Numbered from the stretch's first letter, positions 11,773 through 24,520 are shown. The stretch is 64,000 nt of DNA from Phytoseiulus persimilis (GCA_037576195.1 CM075103.1:12276001-12340000), one strand, 5' to 3'. The notes: generated from the sequence alone by a model not told the origin. Program-made: numbers and translations.

Positions 11773-12828
11773 TCACCTGGCGACGCTCCTGAGATGCTTC
11801 TCCTGAATCGGTATTTCTCCCACAGCGATTCGCGGTCGTCTCGCTGCCAACGTGCTCCGTGGGGGCTGCCTCCGGCAACATGGAACACCGACCTCAGTTC
11901 GGGGTCGTTCTCCAGGTTGGAGTAGATTCGGCCAGAGTGTCTGGTGCTGAGCTTTTCTCCGCTCTCCTTCATGGGTTCGCGTATCAGATACTGAGGTTCG
12001 CCGCGCTCTCTCGAAGATCTCGAGAACGTGAGCCGAAGTCCGTCTGTCGGCTTCGGGCAAATAAAGAGGAGTACGGGAATACGTGTCTATTTCCGTTGAA
12101 CCTAACGAGCTATAGAACCTCGGACTCCAATCTCTCAGCGAGGCCTCATCGGGGGAAAATTCGTCAATGTTGGAAGGAAGACGCCTTTCTTTCCCTCCGC
12201 GAGGCAAGGCTGTTACTCGGCGAGCCATCCTTCCGCCAAACTGGGGCGATCGGCCCTGGATTGCTGATGTGTGCAAAGTGCTGACCACAGGAACCGAAAG
12301 CAAAAGTGGTTTGAGCCTTGGTGGTTCCGACCCATAGTGTACCTCAGAGAGTTTCAGTCGTCGTATCCTATTTTCCGATCTGCTCGATTCCAATGCATTT
12401 CCCGAGAGTTTCACACGCTGCGATGACCCATTGATGGAAGAGCCAAATATGAAAGGATACACATTAGCCGTATGGTCCGCTATTTCTTCTTCCATTTCTG
12501 TATTCGTTCGAGAGATTCGATTCCGCTCTATGAGAGCATTCAACACGATTGAGGGTCGATTGACCGGAAGCCTATTCACCGGAAACTCATTCGACCGGGA
12601 TAGCTCCCATGCGGGAGGTAGCACGATACGACAAATTTGAGACCGTGTGACGGCAAGTCGGATCTGAGGACTCCGAGCAGGGAGGAAACGTGATGGGTGA
12701 CCACACACTTCCGGACAGTCAGCCTCTCGAGCTTGACAACTAACCGATTCAACGATGACCAATGAGGATTTTCCGAGACGAACATCCTCACCATCCGGGA
12801 CACGATTCTTTCCTGTGCGCTGAAACAT
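11773..12828 (-). CDS. Longest ATG-to-stop open frame in the window (351 codons); probably not a gene
   Basis: An uninterrupted frame from an ATG at 12828 to a stop at 11773 encodes 351 residues. No domain is recognised, and the product is rich in R, S and P without hydrophobic core segments, as expected of a chance frame in this stop-poor sequence. It is listed because its length exceeds any other frame here. Confidence 0.15.
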   Translation of the reverse strand: MFQRTGKNRVPDGEDVRLGKSSLVIVESVSCQAREADCPEVCGHPSRFLPARSPQIRLAVTRSQICRIVLPPAWELSRSNEFPVNRLPVNRPSIVLNALIERNRISRTNTEMEEEIADHTANVYPFIFGSSINGSSQRVKLSGNALESSRSENRIRRLKLSEVHYGSEPPRLKPLLLSVPVVSTLHTSAIQGRSPQFGGRMARRVTALPRGGKERRLPSNIDEFSPDEASLRDWSPRFYSSLGSTEIDTYSRTPLYLPEADRRTSAHVLEIFERARRTSVSDTRTHEGERRKAQHQTLWPNLLQPGERPRTEVGVPCCRRQPPRSTLAARRPRIAVGEIPIQEKHLRSVAR

Positions 12829-13208
12829 GACTCCGCGCTCAGCATGGGAGCTTGCTCAGTCAGAATTCGGTCGAATAGGTTTCCTTTCAGATGGATCCCC
12901 AGTCAAATGGGCTGCCCGCGCAACAGTAAGCGGGGTCTGGCTGATCATGCGGATTCCATTTTTTCGGCAGCTAGCGGAGGTTTCCAAAGTGGTGGTCCCA
13001 AACCTCTTAGTGCTGCTCCCCAATACGCTGCAGAGTCGCACGCTCGAAGTACCCTATCAGGAGGGGGTTTTTGTCAGCCACGGGACTCAGGGTTCTCGAC
13101 CTTAGGAGCACGCAATACTTCAATTTTGGCGAATATTTGCATAGATTAGGCTGTGTGGAGTCTGCGATGCGATCATTTGTGACTACTCGAGCCGGAAAGT
13201 TTGGAAAT

Positions 13209-13375
13209 AGCTCACTTACAACCATCCATTAGCCTGTGAATACATGGGTGGGTCAGTGGTTGGCTGGATAGATTGATGGATAAAACCCTATCGCCGAGAG
13301 AACTGGAAGGTTCAGCCAACAGACACCCATAAATACATACATCCATCCATCCAACTTTATGAATGGATGCGGGGC
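13209..13375. repeat. Imperfect hairpin (foldback) of about 160 bp
   Basis: Left-arm words catccatt (13223-13230) and ggttggctg (13258-13266) are answered on the opposite strand by cagccaac (13313-13320) and aatggatg (13362-13369), with an intervening TACATGGGTG/CACCCATAAATA pair. Arms are roughly 50 nt with indels. The right arm contains a short CATC repeat. No target-site duplication could be fixed. Confidence 0.6.
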
Positions 13376-13610
13376 GTGAAACGAGACCGAGAGCTGACAA
13401 CAGGAAGACGACCCGCTTCGCCTCTCAAGTATCCGAAACGTGCAGTGCCGGGCGGGAAGACTGAGATTCTGCGAACAAACCTACCAATTCATGCAGAGAA
13501 AAGGGCTCCGAATGTATGCTGCCCAAACTTCCAGGCTCCACCCGCGAGATAGGGCTTTCAGGAACATTCCATTTTTCCCATTTTCCAGCAGAAGGTAGCG
13601 AGTGAATCGA

Positions 13611-13646
13611 GTATCCTCCTCGGTATCCTCCTCGGTATCCTCCACA
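13611..13646. repeat. 12-bp tandem repeat, three units
   Basis: The unit gtatcctcctcg occurs three times in a row, the last unit ending in gtatcctccaca. It is a simple short minisatellite with no associated coding frame. Confidence 0.85.
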
Positions 13647-14051
13647 GTTGAACTTGAATTTCGCGAATATTTTTACTAATTCGCAAATACTATAGAATCC
13701 AAAAGAGCGGGAGCAATAATAAATTCCAATATTTGAATTGGCCGATTTTTGCTGATCGAGTTCACATCCGCCGACTGATTGATGACAATTCGAGATTCAT
13801 TCGTGCCGATTCGTCGTTTACGTGCGATGGTGTTCACGGCATTTCAAGTTGAATGGTGCCCAAATGTATCGCTGTTTACACTAGTGCACTCAGCGAACCG
13901 TGATCTCTTCCATCCAAGGCAAAATCAGTGGAAAATATATTTTATTCGGGCATTATACATGATATCACGTCAGATCGGTCTGTACTGAAGAATAGAGCTC
14001 TCGAGGTATCTCGTCAGTATCATTCTGGGTAGAGCATTGATACTTCAATTT

Positions 14052-14255
14052 CGGCATCGTCATTTGACCAGAGCACGGGACCAGCAGGCACTCCGACTCC
14101 GAATCCGAAACAATCCCCAGTCAAGACGGCGCCAATGGGAGTCCGAACAGTGTCGTAGGCTCAGCAACTCCTCCGTTTGGTGCGAGCGCCCTCGCTCAGT
14201 CAGCAGCGGCCGTCGCACAGCCCGCTCTGAGACAGCAACGACCGCGTGCGTGCAA
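14052..14255 (+). CDS. Ala/Gln/Ser-rich exon-like frame; unrecognised
   Basis: In the frame read from about 14068 the translation is low-complexity but protein-like, including SDSESETIPSQDGANG and GASALAQSAAAVAQ. Such Ser/Ala/Gln-rich stretches are common in disordered parts of metazoan RNA-binding proteins and transcription factors. A donor-like GTGCGT lies near 14248, before the in-frame TGA. Flanking exons were not identified, so this may be chance low complexity. Confidence 0.2.
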
Positions 14256-14349
14256 ATGAGTCAGAGATTACCGCGTTCTGTAAGGACATCGTCCCCGAAA
14301 GTAGATGTCTTAAAAAGGGAGGTGTGTTGAAACGCTGCCGCTGAAGCAA

Positions 14350-16610
14350 TAAAATATATAAGGTGTGTCTCTTCATGAGATTACGATTCTGTCCGAGCCG
14401 ACTCGGATTCCTTCCGCTAAGTCATTCTTCGGGGCCAAACAGAAGGACCCAACAGAAACAATTTACGGAACAGGAATCGATGTTCGCGAACCACGGGACA
14501 CACGACACGTAACAGCACTGATGGTCACGAGTCCGTTGATTGACTAATCGAGACCAATTTGGCCCTCTTCGGAGCAATTTCGAAATTTGATATTTTTAAG
14601 GAGCTCAGAGAACGTACTTGGCAGCGAAAAAGCGAAAAGCGGGAAGAGAGCTGCTCAACAAAACCCAGACGCCAAGTTTCCCGCTAAAAAACGCCTTACC
14701 CGTCCTCAACAGTGACCAGTTCGTCTGCGAGAAAACATTCCGATGCGTCGAAGGATAGAGACAGACTCTGAGCCCACAGCATTTGCTTGCTGCCGTTTCT
14801 GAGCGGACGTGTCAAGTCGGCAGATCGGTCCGACCCGCAATGAGTAACACGGCGGAGCGAGCCCAAACTGGATACTTCTTTGGTTTCATAGACTGACCCC
14901 CTCGCAATGTTCCTCGTGGCTTGCCGATCAGGAAGTCGAAGTTAATAATTGTATGTATAATATACAAGGTGTTGTGCATCGGCTAAAGGGCTAACGGCGG
15001 CAGAGACCGTGCCCGGCAGACTTTCCGGTCCGCTTCCGGGTCCTTGGTTCATTATTGATAGAGACTAACTCTGCTGATGCTGCTCATAATTATTAATCTA
15101 CCATTAGCAGGAGTCGACCCGATCTTCGGTGAGCCTGACGCAGCTGGACCGACTGCATTACTGGATGGACTGTGGCTTCCACACAAAAATCTTTGTTGCT
15201 TCCCACTCGACTCGCGCGAGGACTCCCCGCGAGTTTCCCCGTGACAACGCTCGCCCGAACGTAGAAAGCCGCCATCGGGAGCTCCGAACTTTATTTCCCG
15301 ATCGCATCTGTGCGGTGATATCGAAATGACTCCGTTCGCCGGCTCCATGGACCTCGGCAGCAGCGAAGGAAATATCGTTCCCGAACGCACTCAGGAATGT
15401 CGGCCGTGTGGAGGGGGGGGGGGGGGCTTCATGAAGTGGAAGGAATCCGAGAGGGTTGAAGCCGACGACTGACGATGACGATCGAGGATGGTTTTCCGAG
15501 AGACTTTCATGACGAGTGAGACGTTTCAAAAAGGGCAAGTAGCGTTTCGGAATCGCATTACATACATTCGTTCTCCACGGGTGAATGCATGCCCACGCGA
15601 GCGCCATCGGAGACTTCAGATGTTTCTCGGTGAAGCCGATCTCAATTGACGTCTCAGGATGAATGCACGATTCGAGCACACGGCTGTTTACATTCCTGCT
15701 ACTAGGCTCGCACGAGCGCATTTAGTTCGATCTTGCGACCGGAGAACATTTGCCAAAGAGGCTCTCGGCGGAAATTTCATCTGGGTCGCAACGGGAGCTC
15801 ATGCACTCGTTATCGTGACGTCGAAGCTTTCCCGCGACCAAAACAGGGGGCGAGTGCGGGGAACGCGCGACGTTGCCGAGGCCACGGGGATGCCGTCTTC
15901 GGTCAAAAAAAAATCTAATTCGTTCGGGCGCCGAGTCTACGTGCATGGAACAGCACGTGTTCGCGAGCGCCACTTTCTTCAAGGAACTCGCTTGAAGCCA
16001 AGGAATTCATCTCAGATTTCGAGCGGAATGTTTCCTGCATGACGGAGTGTCAGATAACACAACCAATGAATGTCGGATTTAAGCTTCAATGTAGGCTTCC
16101 TCGCGTTCGCAGGGCGTTCGAGGGAAGTCAACATAACAAACTGGGCGTAGGTCGTCACCGTGCCTCGCTGTTCAGAGCTGAGCTTCGATCACGAATTCCA
16201 ATGATTTGAGTCGGGATTTCATCCGGAACGTTTCCCTCCTCGCTGGGCTCGGCACCGTCCCGGGTGTTGTGGAAATAAGGTGTTAAGCAACATGTATTGC
16301 CGTCTCCTGCTCTACACTGAGCTCTTTTGTCTGGACTTCGTTGCGACAGAGAGAGAGAAAGCCCAATCCGTGCATTTTCAGGTGGAACAAAAGAGTCCAC
16401 CCTTTCCGGGATTGCTTTCCGGGCGCTCCACGTGTTCCCTCGAGAGAAATCCACTTTTGTTAGGAACGCATTCTACCGCGACGAGGAATTCACACCGAGC
16501 GAGAGGGAATAACTCATTTTCGTGACCGCAACGGGCGGAATCTGATGCGAGTGTACAGAAACAGGATGTTCTCTTCGAATCAGGCCAGAGACGCTGAGGC
16601 AACTGCGGGG
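14350..16610. other. No recognisable gene; one G tract
   Basis: Holds a run of 14 G (15413-15426). Overlapping frames of 60-187 codons occur on both strands without any recognised domain. Confidence 0.45.
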
Positions 16611-16616
16611 CTCTGA

Positions 16617-17174
16617 CGAAGCGACTCGAGAATCGGCGTCGAACTCGAGCTGTCGTCGACTCCCGGTTCCTCTCAAGCAGCGCGATTCTCATTCGAGGAA
16701 GAATGCGACGCCAGGAACGCAGAAGCTCTCGATGAATGGAGGTCTATCGGGAACAGCCACTGCCCGGTAGGGAACGAATGTTCAAGTTGCAGAGCTGGAG
16801 TCTCGTGCTCACAGCGAAGTTTCAATCAGCCCGTCGGAACTCGGCGGCAAGTTTTTGTCGGCGCGCTTGATGCCTGCACCCGAGCCCCGTTCTTCGGACG
16901 CCAAATCAAATCGTCCGTTTTGTCTGTCTCCCTTCCGCAGATTTTAATGAAGACGCACAATACGAATTCCAGGACGGATCCTGCAAATCAGGCGGAAATG
17001 AATAGGCTACCGCCCCCGGGAGAAATCGTTCTCATATTGCCAAGCGCGAGACAAAGACAGAGGACGATTAAAGGAGCTCCCGAGGTCGTTCGACTTCTCC
17101 TGCAGGTAGTCGAATGGAAACTCGCGTCGGTATCAGAGGAACCCCGCCGAAAACAACGAAGTGAATTATTCTGA
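16617..17174 (+). CDS. Open frame with internal strong acceptor; possible two-exon gene fragment, unrecognised
   Basis: One frame stays open for 185 codons. Its first part reads like genuine protein (for example RFSFEEECDARNAEALDEW) and meets a donor-like gtaggg at 16767. A very strong polypyrimidine acceptor (cttccgcag) ends at 16940, with the downstream frame in the same phase. Splicing would remove 174 nt and keep the frame, giving about 127 residues. The second part includes NRLPPPGEIVLILPSARQR. A different phase after 16940 gives an acidic 20-residue tail ending in TAG. No family is recognised. Confidence 0.28.
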   Translation, partial: RSDSRIGVELELSSTPGSSQAARFSFEEECDARNAEALDEWRSIGNSHCPVGNECSSCRAGVSCSQRSFNQPVGTRRQVFVGALDACTRAPFFGRQIKSSVLSVSLPQILMKTHNTNSRTDPANQAEMNRLPPPGEIVLILPSARQRQRTIKGAPEVVRLLLQVVEWKLASVSEEPRRKQRSELF

Positions 17175-17179
17175 GTGAG

Positions 17180-19700
17180 AAGAAAGACACGGAGAGTGGG
17201 AGTCGCGGGAATGTTCTGAACGACAACATGCCTTGTCCCACGGTTGCGGTATAGAATGGCTCCCGCGAGCCCGGGATGATTATATGATGGTTGCAATTAA
17301 TCGGAGGAGGGTTGGGCAGGAAGCGAGGGAACGGAAGCCCGGAGAGAAACTCAGCCATCTAATGAGTTGATTACCCCGAAGGTTTGGCAAATCATTGCCG
17401 AACTATCCCTTCCTTATTGGGACGCTCGCGACGGCCACGCTCGCCGAACAGGTTGTGAGAGCCCCGAGCCAATGTGTGTTTGCCCTCGAAGCCTCCCCAC
17501 TGTTCCGGTTCTTGCCCCGTCTTTGGAGAGCGTTAAACCGGAGTCGAAATCAGCTCCTCATGGCTGTCCAGGGAGGCTACCAGTGAGCCACAAGTCAAAA
17601 CCAGGCCTCCTCGTGACCGGGCCGGGGTCTCATGGGAGTCGAAGCACTCGATGAGAAAAGGCGTCGCACCTGCTTTGCATTAGCTAAGGCAGACGGGAGG
17701 CAACAAAAAAAAAAACACCACCGTGCCAATGGTTGACTTGGCTAAGTAAGGCTTGGTCACCGAAAGGTCTACGCGTCCCGAGAGGAGCATTAGTTAATGT
17801 TCTACGTTAGGTTTTCTCTCATGTTCCTCCGGCCTTCTTGCTTATATGGTCCGTATCCGTTTAATGCACTAGTTTGGCCACCCGGAAACTCCTTCTTCCT
17901 TTCATCTTCCCTCTCCGCAACGTCTCTCAGCTTCATCTCCTTCGTTTCATCCTCCTCCTTCATGAAGCGCTAGACGTGCCCGTATAGGGCCCAATCAATT
18001 TGGAGGTTCCGGTGAGGGTCATCATTTTTACGATGAAGGGAGCGGAAGAGCGCGGGCAAGAATAAATTCATCGCTTCCGAGTCAAGAGACTCACTCGTGA
18101 GCATTCAAGTAAAAACTCATCTTCTGGATTACGGAAGTTCATTGTTGTAGGCGGCGTAGCGGTCAAAGCGAGCGCTGCGAATATTGGGTTCAGGAGCTTC
18201 AGGACAACGTTTTGTACCGGTGCGACAAAAAATCACCATTTCGGGGCGCAGCAAGAGGACACCCTGAAGAGGGAGGCGAAACACAAAAACCTTCCCGCGC
18301 CGAAGAGGCTGTGAGGAATTGTGGCGGGGACGCAGCGATTGAGCAGCTCCGGACGGCTTGGGGAAGGGAGGGCCTGGGAGGGGGGGGGGGGGGGGTTCGG
18401 ATAAAGACCCCAGAGGTACGAGCGGGGCGAGAGAGGAAATCAGCTCTCAAAAACTCATTGACTTTGGAATGCCATCGCAAGCTGATATTACGATTCCTTT
18501 CGACGGCGTATGATGTCGACTGTCGAAGCGTTCGAGCACGAATTCAAAGGCCAGTCTACGGGTCCAGTATGAGCTTGCACAGCTTTTCATAGCCGGATTT
18601 CGATGCCATCTCGAGTCTCTGGCCCTCTTCCGCGCGTTATGTGTCGCCATGAGCGTAGTTTTTGTTGTCGTCGTGAACCTTGTGGAGGATTAAGGGCCTC
18701 ACTCGACGACTCACAGGTTTACGGGTGAGCTCGTAAAAGTTTCGGTCAACTCGCTTTCTTCACCTGTGTCAGCCCCTCCTAAATCACCCGCAAATGCTGC
18801 CAAGACGACAGATATGAACGAGAGTGAGATGTTAGAGACCAGGCGGAGCGGAAGCGTGACATGGGCGCTGAGGTCACAATCGAGCAACTAACCGGGAGCT
18901 ACCCAGGCCGCGAGCTCGGGCTGAAGTTTTTGGAATGTTCGGTTCGGAATGCCACCTGTAATCATCAAACCGAGATTTCGACGCGATGTGTGTAACAGAG
19001 GCTACTCGCCCCAGTAATGAAGGAAATTGTGAACGAACGGCTTGAACGAACCATAGGATCCATCCCTCTTCGACTTGCACCTGTTCTGATCGACAAAGAG
19101 ATGCTCGTTCAAGAAATGGTCGAGCGTGATCGTAGAGCTCACCTTCAAGGGACTTTTCTGGAGGAATCGTGTTTCAGATCGAGAGCTGAAATCGTTCTTT
19201 GAAGGTCTTGATTCCAACCATTTCAGGAAACCGGACGACGACGAAGGAAGGAGAATTGTGACAGCAATCTCAAACAGTAGGACACCAGGCTCTGCTCTGC
19301 GGAGGGGGGGGGGGAGGAATATCCGAGAAACATAGAATCGCCGAGCTTTCCATTTGAAACATTCGCATCACGCTTGGGTTGAGTTTCCAAGCTGAGACCT
19401 TTTCTTTGTTCCGTAGAAGTATTCCAAACGAAGGATGAGATCGGGAATGAGGAGAAACTGCTGGAAAACTTTGCTCCTATCGCACCGTTTCCCGGTTCAG
19501 TTTGCGCGTAGAGTGTACCCAGGTCAGAACCATGCCCGGGAAGGATTCTGATATTTCGTGCCATCCAAGGAGAATAATGCCAGCGACCCCCGGAGGAGTT
19601 CCTGCCCGTACGGTGGGACCTGTGGACTGGAGTCTCAAATTGACAAAGGAAAAACCGTTTCATCAGAAACGACCGTATCGGTTAGTGACTCTCTGGAACT
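17180..19700. other. No recognisable gene; G tracts and an A tract
   Basis: Contains runs of 16 G (18380-18395) and 11 G (19304-19314), and an 11-A run at 17705-17715. No domain or convincing exon was seen. Confidence 0.45.
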
Positions 19701-19714
19701 TTGATCCTTCATTG

Positions 19715-20590
19715 GTCCCAGTTTTTCCGATTCCGTAAATTCTCGTTGCGATCGATAGCTCGGAGCATTGCATATCTTTTTCCTCCACTTCGGCGTCAAT
19801 TGGTCCACACTCAAAGATCGCGGCTCAATTCGGAATAGGAGGCGGCGCGAACGCCCGGCGCGTCCAGATTTTCAGCTCAAGATCTGTGAGGAGCGCCAAC
19901 TATCGCTTCAACTTCGACGTCAAGAACTGACCTCTTGACAGAACGCGTTCCCGATTCGCCCCTTATCTCCTTAGGGAAGCTGAATTTGACGAATTTTCCG
20001 ATGGCTTAAAGTTCTCGGATGGATCCAAATTACCCCACTAGTACTCTCATGGGCCGATCCGATCGCTTCTTTCCCCCTGAAAATCGAGCTCGGCCAGTTT
20101 TTATTTCCAGGACAAAGAGCTGAAGGAGCTCAATTTTCGGATGACAGAAAAAGTGGCTGGGTAGACCCAGCAACTCCGAGGTTGGGTAGTTTGGATCAAT
20201 CCAAGAACTTTCTGCCGTCGGGAAATTTTTCGAATTCAGCTTTCCTGAGGAGATAAGGGGCGGATGCATCGAGGACGCGTTTTGTCGAGAGGTCAGCTCT
20301 CGACATCAAGGTTGAAACGATCGTTCGTCCTTCTCATAGAACCCGATCTAGGGATCTGGACTAGCCGGGTGTTCGAGCAGCCTTCTATTCCGCGTCGAGC
20401 CTCATCCGATCGCTTGACTTCAGAAAATTCTCGATCAGTTTTTGGAGAAAAGTCGAAGGAAGAAAGAGGCAATCTTCGAGCCGTTCTGAAAGATGCCATT
20501 GTAGACACATCCACGCCAACGAGAACGGAAGAGACACGCCATGCCCCCAGCTATCGATCGCAGAAATAATTTCCAGGATCGGATCATTCT
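19715..20590. repeat. Large imperfect palindrome, about 880 bp
   Basis: The two halves are inverted copies of each other about a centre near 20.1 kb. Exact words include gccccttatctcc (19958-19970) against ggagataaggggc (20249-20261), and gcgatcgatagct near 19748 against agctatcgatcgc near 20550. Intermediate blocks also pair, for example tcgacgtcaagaactgacctcttgac with its inverted counterpart near 20285-20310. Arms are about 390 and 480 bp with substitutions and indels, one larger insertion lying in the right arm. The loop is only a few tens of bases (near 20085-20130). No transposase or terminal duplication was identified. Confidence 0.8.
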
Positions 20591-20989
20591 CCACCGAGTT
20601 ATCAGCAAAAGGAGGGAGGCTAAGGAAGTTCCCGACTTACAATGATCACCCTGGATGTGCTTATGTACATACCCATGCACATATCTAATCAGCCCATTTG
20701 CCGATAAGTCCGGTGGCTTAATCCATGCTTCGCGATCCTCTTACCGATCCGCATCCATTCGGCTTGAAAGCGGAGCGGCTCTTCTGAAACTTTCCTTGTG
20801 AGAACACGGCGTGGGAAAGCAAACACTCCGCGACCACTTGACTCGAGAATCTCTCCCAACGGGGGAATAAAGGAAGCCTCCGGCTGCTGAGGTGTTCATT
20901 TTAATCGAAAATGTAGCGATTCGCGCGAAAATCTCGATCTGTAAAGTAGGAATTTCCAGATGTTTCTTCGTGGCAGTGATGGGGGTGAT

Positions 20990-21410
20990 TTGGATTCTAC
21001 GATACGAGTCCGAATCCATCCACCTTACGAAATTTGAATCCGAATCCAACTCCAGGATCGGGTGTCTACGCGGCTCCCAATCCAGATTCCATTCGAATCC
21101 GAATGCGCATCCAGCAGCCTCGGACATGTCCAGAAGCGCCGTGGAACCCTCGGACAGTAACCATGTCACGCCCAGGTGGCCCGCGTGGACCCAACGCCAC
21201 TGAGTGCCGGCTCCTCTTGAACCGTGATTTCAGCTGTTATCACAATGCCCCAGAATCGCTGTATCCAAGTCCGAACCCGGGACTCAGATTCGGATTTGGA
21301 TCCAACGAGAGGATTTCGGACTCGTGTACGGATTCGGGTCCAGATTCTGAGGGAAACCATGAATCCGGATCTGCATCATCGAATCCGAATCCCGCCCATC
21401 CCTGCCCTGG
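20990..21410. repeat. Degenerate GAATCC hexamer array
   Basis: Words such as gaatccgaatcc, tccgaatcc and ggattcgg recur many times in both orientations over about 420 bp, interrupted by unrelated sequence. The open frames it generates (N-P and S-D repeats, for example 21034-21555 +) are a product of the repeat and are not called as genes. Confidence 0.7.
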
Positions 21411-21559
21411 AGTGGTCCCGGTCGAGACGACTGCCAGGAGCATGAAATCGCCCGAGAATAAGAGGAACTACCGTGAAAGTCCACTACAAGGAACCTTTTT
21501 CTTTGAATTTTTTCCCCGTAAGAAAACTGAATCAGATTACGGGCTCATCGGATAAAGAA

Positions 21560-24520
21560 CACGGCAGACAGCGATCTCATCTGATGCGGTTTCTGAGAAA
21601 GAATCGGAAAAGGAAAAGGCTCGTTATCTGCGGGATTCTGCCGCGCCAGTCAAGCTCGGAGTGAGAGCGGAAGTCTGGGCGCGACGGGGCAAGGCCCTTG
21701 AAGACTTCTGGGTTTCCCTGAACACAGGAGAGGATTCCGTTCGCGGATAGAATCGAGAGCGAAACTCTCGCAAACTTGTTGCGCCTCGGGAAAAACTTCC
21801 AGTAGCAACCGAAGAGCTTGGAAAGTGCATGCTCGCATTGGAAGCAATTTTAATCGTTTCCTCGATCAGTGTCACAAAAACCTCGCTGCACGGGCGTATT
21901 GGAAGCCACCGTGTTGCGCGTAGCAGCTTTGATATTGAGACGCGGACCGAGTGCGAAGAGATGTGGGAGGGAACGAGAGACTAGAACAGCCTCACTTCAG
22001 GGGATGGATATTTAGCCGCAGCCAACCAATACCCGTCAGATATTGGGAACACGATGGCATGCAGCCTCGCCCGCCACCTAAATTACGAACGACGCTTACT
22101 AAACGCTGTTGTCCGAAGTTTCTGTCACGGAATTCCCTCGAGAATCCCTTTGGGTCTTATTTCTTCCGAGGACTCTGTCCTTAGCTCAAGATTCAACCTT
22201 TCTGAAGGGCGTCGTCGCATGGAAACTACGAGCTTTGATCGTCCAGGATCAAGGTCACCGTTAGCGAGACGCACTCTGATTTGGCCGAATGCTTAGGAGA
22301 CGAGACATAAGATATGCTCACATGAAATCCGACGTCGGTGAGAGGGATCGACTTCGTTCCAATTTTTCCGTCAGAACACTAAGACCGCAACCCGATCCGT
22401 TTTGAGGCTTTGATACCGGTGGATCCGAGCATCCAATATCTTGTTGGCTCCTTACCTGTTGCGAGCAAGGAGAGATGAGCACGCGGCGGAATGTAGGGAA
22501 CGGGTGAGAGGAGTGATGTTTTGTTCAACAAGGCATCGCTCGAATTTCTCTCAGGCGAAGCTGTGCTCAGCGCTGGGGCGAGGCAAGCGGTAAGTAGGAC
22601 AGCGGTGCGACACACGAGAACCCTCTCGGATGATTTGAAGCTCCGAATCATTAAGAGGAGAGGAGGGATTTGTTGAAACGAGTCGAAACCAATAAGCATG
22701 GGGGCCGGCCGTCCCAGGATCAATTTCATGATCGTGCGGCGACTCCAATTTACTGAGATGATTCTTCGAGATGTCGATTCTGCCGATTTCCTGCACGTTT
22801 CGGCGACGCATTCCGACGGTACTCTCCCAGCCCGTGAAGAAAATTCCAGACACCATGGAGGAGTCGGGTCGGGAGATCCTTTGTTCCGGCGGTTCCCTGA
22901 CATAATCCATTAGGATCTTCATCAGAACTTCCCTATCAATCCTGAAGTTCTTTGGAGCCGTTCATCGATATCTAGTTGATACTCATCTTGATGGATCAGA
23001 GATCACCCCTCCACCGGATGAAATTCAGCGGGACCGTACTTCGTGCCACGTCGGTGTTATCATGAACTCGCATGCTCTAAAAGTAGCTGCAGAGAGGGAA
23101 AGAACGAACCTGGAAAGAGAATGGATGGAAGTCGGGGAGCAGTAAACACCCGTTACGTGGGAATGCGAGCCGAGTCGCCAAACTTTGTGCAAAAATCGAG
23201 TCAATAGATACTAACCTGCCGGGGACCTAACCTGCGGGGGTGACGACACGTCTGAAGCTATCGCCTATTGGCTGTGGTACGCCGTGTGTGATGAGATGTA
23301 TGTGAGGCGTGTCGTGACGTGGCTTGAATCGAATCTGGATGGAGATTGAGGGGTGAAGCGATGGAAAAACAGGACAGAAAGCCAAGGTAGAAGAAGGGAG
23401 GCCCGAAGCGACGTCGCTCAATAGATGCCTAACAAAACAACGAATAAAAAAAACAGCATTCGGAGACGTGCCGGGAACACTAACGGCGATCTCCAGAGAG
23501 ACGACGGGGCAAAAGCTGCTTCTTGAATTTTCGTCATCCAACATCATGATCATGAGCATGCGTAGCCCAGAGGACACGTTCAATGGATTCTATTAGATCT
23601 ATCCGAGAAACGGAATTCCGAACATCCCGCTCCAGTGATCCCGGGAGCGTGAGCGATCCACACACCGAACAGAGCTGTTCTTCGCCGCGGAGCGCTCACC
23701 GAAGCTGGATTCTCCTGAAAAATGTGATGTTTCCGTTCCGCCTCCAAGAAAGCGAGGATCGGTCGGGGAACTCGATCCGAAAGTACAGTAGCGAGTTGTT
23801 TCGAAGGCGAAAGCCGCGACGGGAACTGTTCCGACATGGTTCCGTGCGTCAAAAAGTAGCCGAGATTCGGGGACAAAGTTCAGCGGCAAGCACGCAATCA
23901 GAAGCGAGAAGTGACATTGGGCATCGTGTTACGAATCCAACTTCCACCGAGAGATCTCTCCCATCCAGAGAGCCGTGATCCGGAGTCGCCGATCGGAGGA
24001 ATATCTTTTGTTCTCGGCTCGTCTCGTCGCACTCTGTTGCGGCTGTTTTCCGGCCAAGCAACGATCCCGCAATTTGGCGCTATCTTAGTTATCCCGACGA
24101 ACTGAGAGCCGAAAAGATCCGAAGTGGTGCCTCTTCGGAAGGTTCGCTTCGTCGTACTTCGGGCGCTCCGGCTGCTTTTATTTTTCGCCTCCTGCACAGA
24201 GATCAGAGGTAAGACATGCCAGAGTCATCGCTCGCCCATTCCGATGATTGACTTGAGGCGAGACGAGTTGAGTTCCAGCTCATGAGACCAACCTAGTGGA
24301 ACCCGAAAATCGCTCATTTGTCCACAGTGTTTGTGGAATATCGAGCTGACTATTTCCGCGCCCACCGATAACAGTTTTGAATTGAGATTAGTTTGATTGG
24401 AATCGTTCCTTCGCAGGACAAGCTCGCAGCCAAGCCCCTGAGAGTCATGTTACCAGGGAGTCTCGCCTTCGTCGAATCTGAGAGACTAAATGCTTATTTG
24501 AGGAGACGGAGGTGATTTTC
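21560..24520. other. No recognisable gene
   Basis: Overlapping frames up to 174 codons on both strands (22379-22903 -, 23583-23978 +) are rich in S and R with no recognised domain. No long repeat was found. Confidence 0.45.

Noticed and set aside
11773..12828. 351-codon - strand frame as a confident gene
   Set aside because: Length is striking, but the product lacks any recognisable domain or hydrophobic core and is Arg/Ser-rich like chance frames here. Kept only as a low-confidence entry.
21034..21555. N-P/S-D repeat protein
   Set aside because: The peptide repeat is a direct translation of the degenerate GAATCC array, which explains it without coding.
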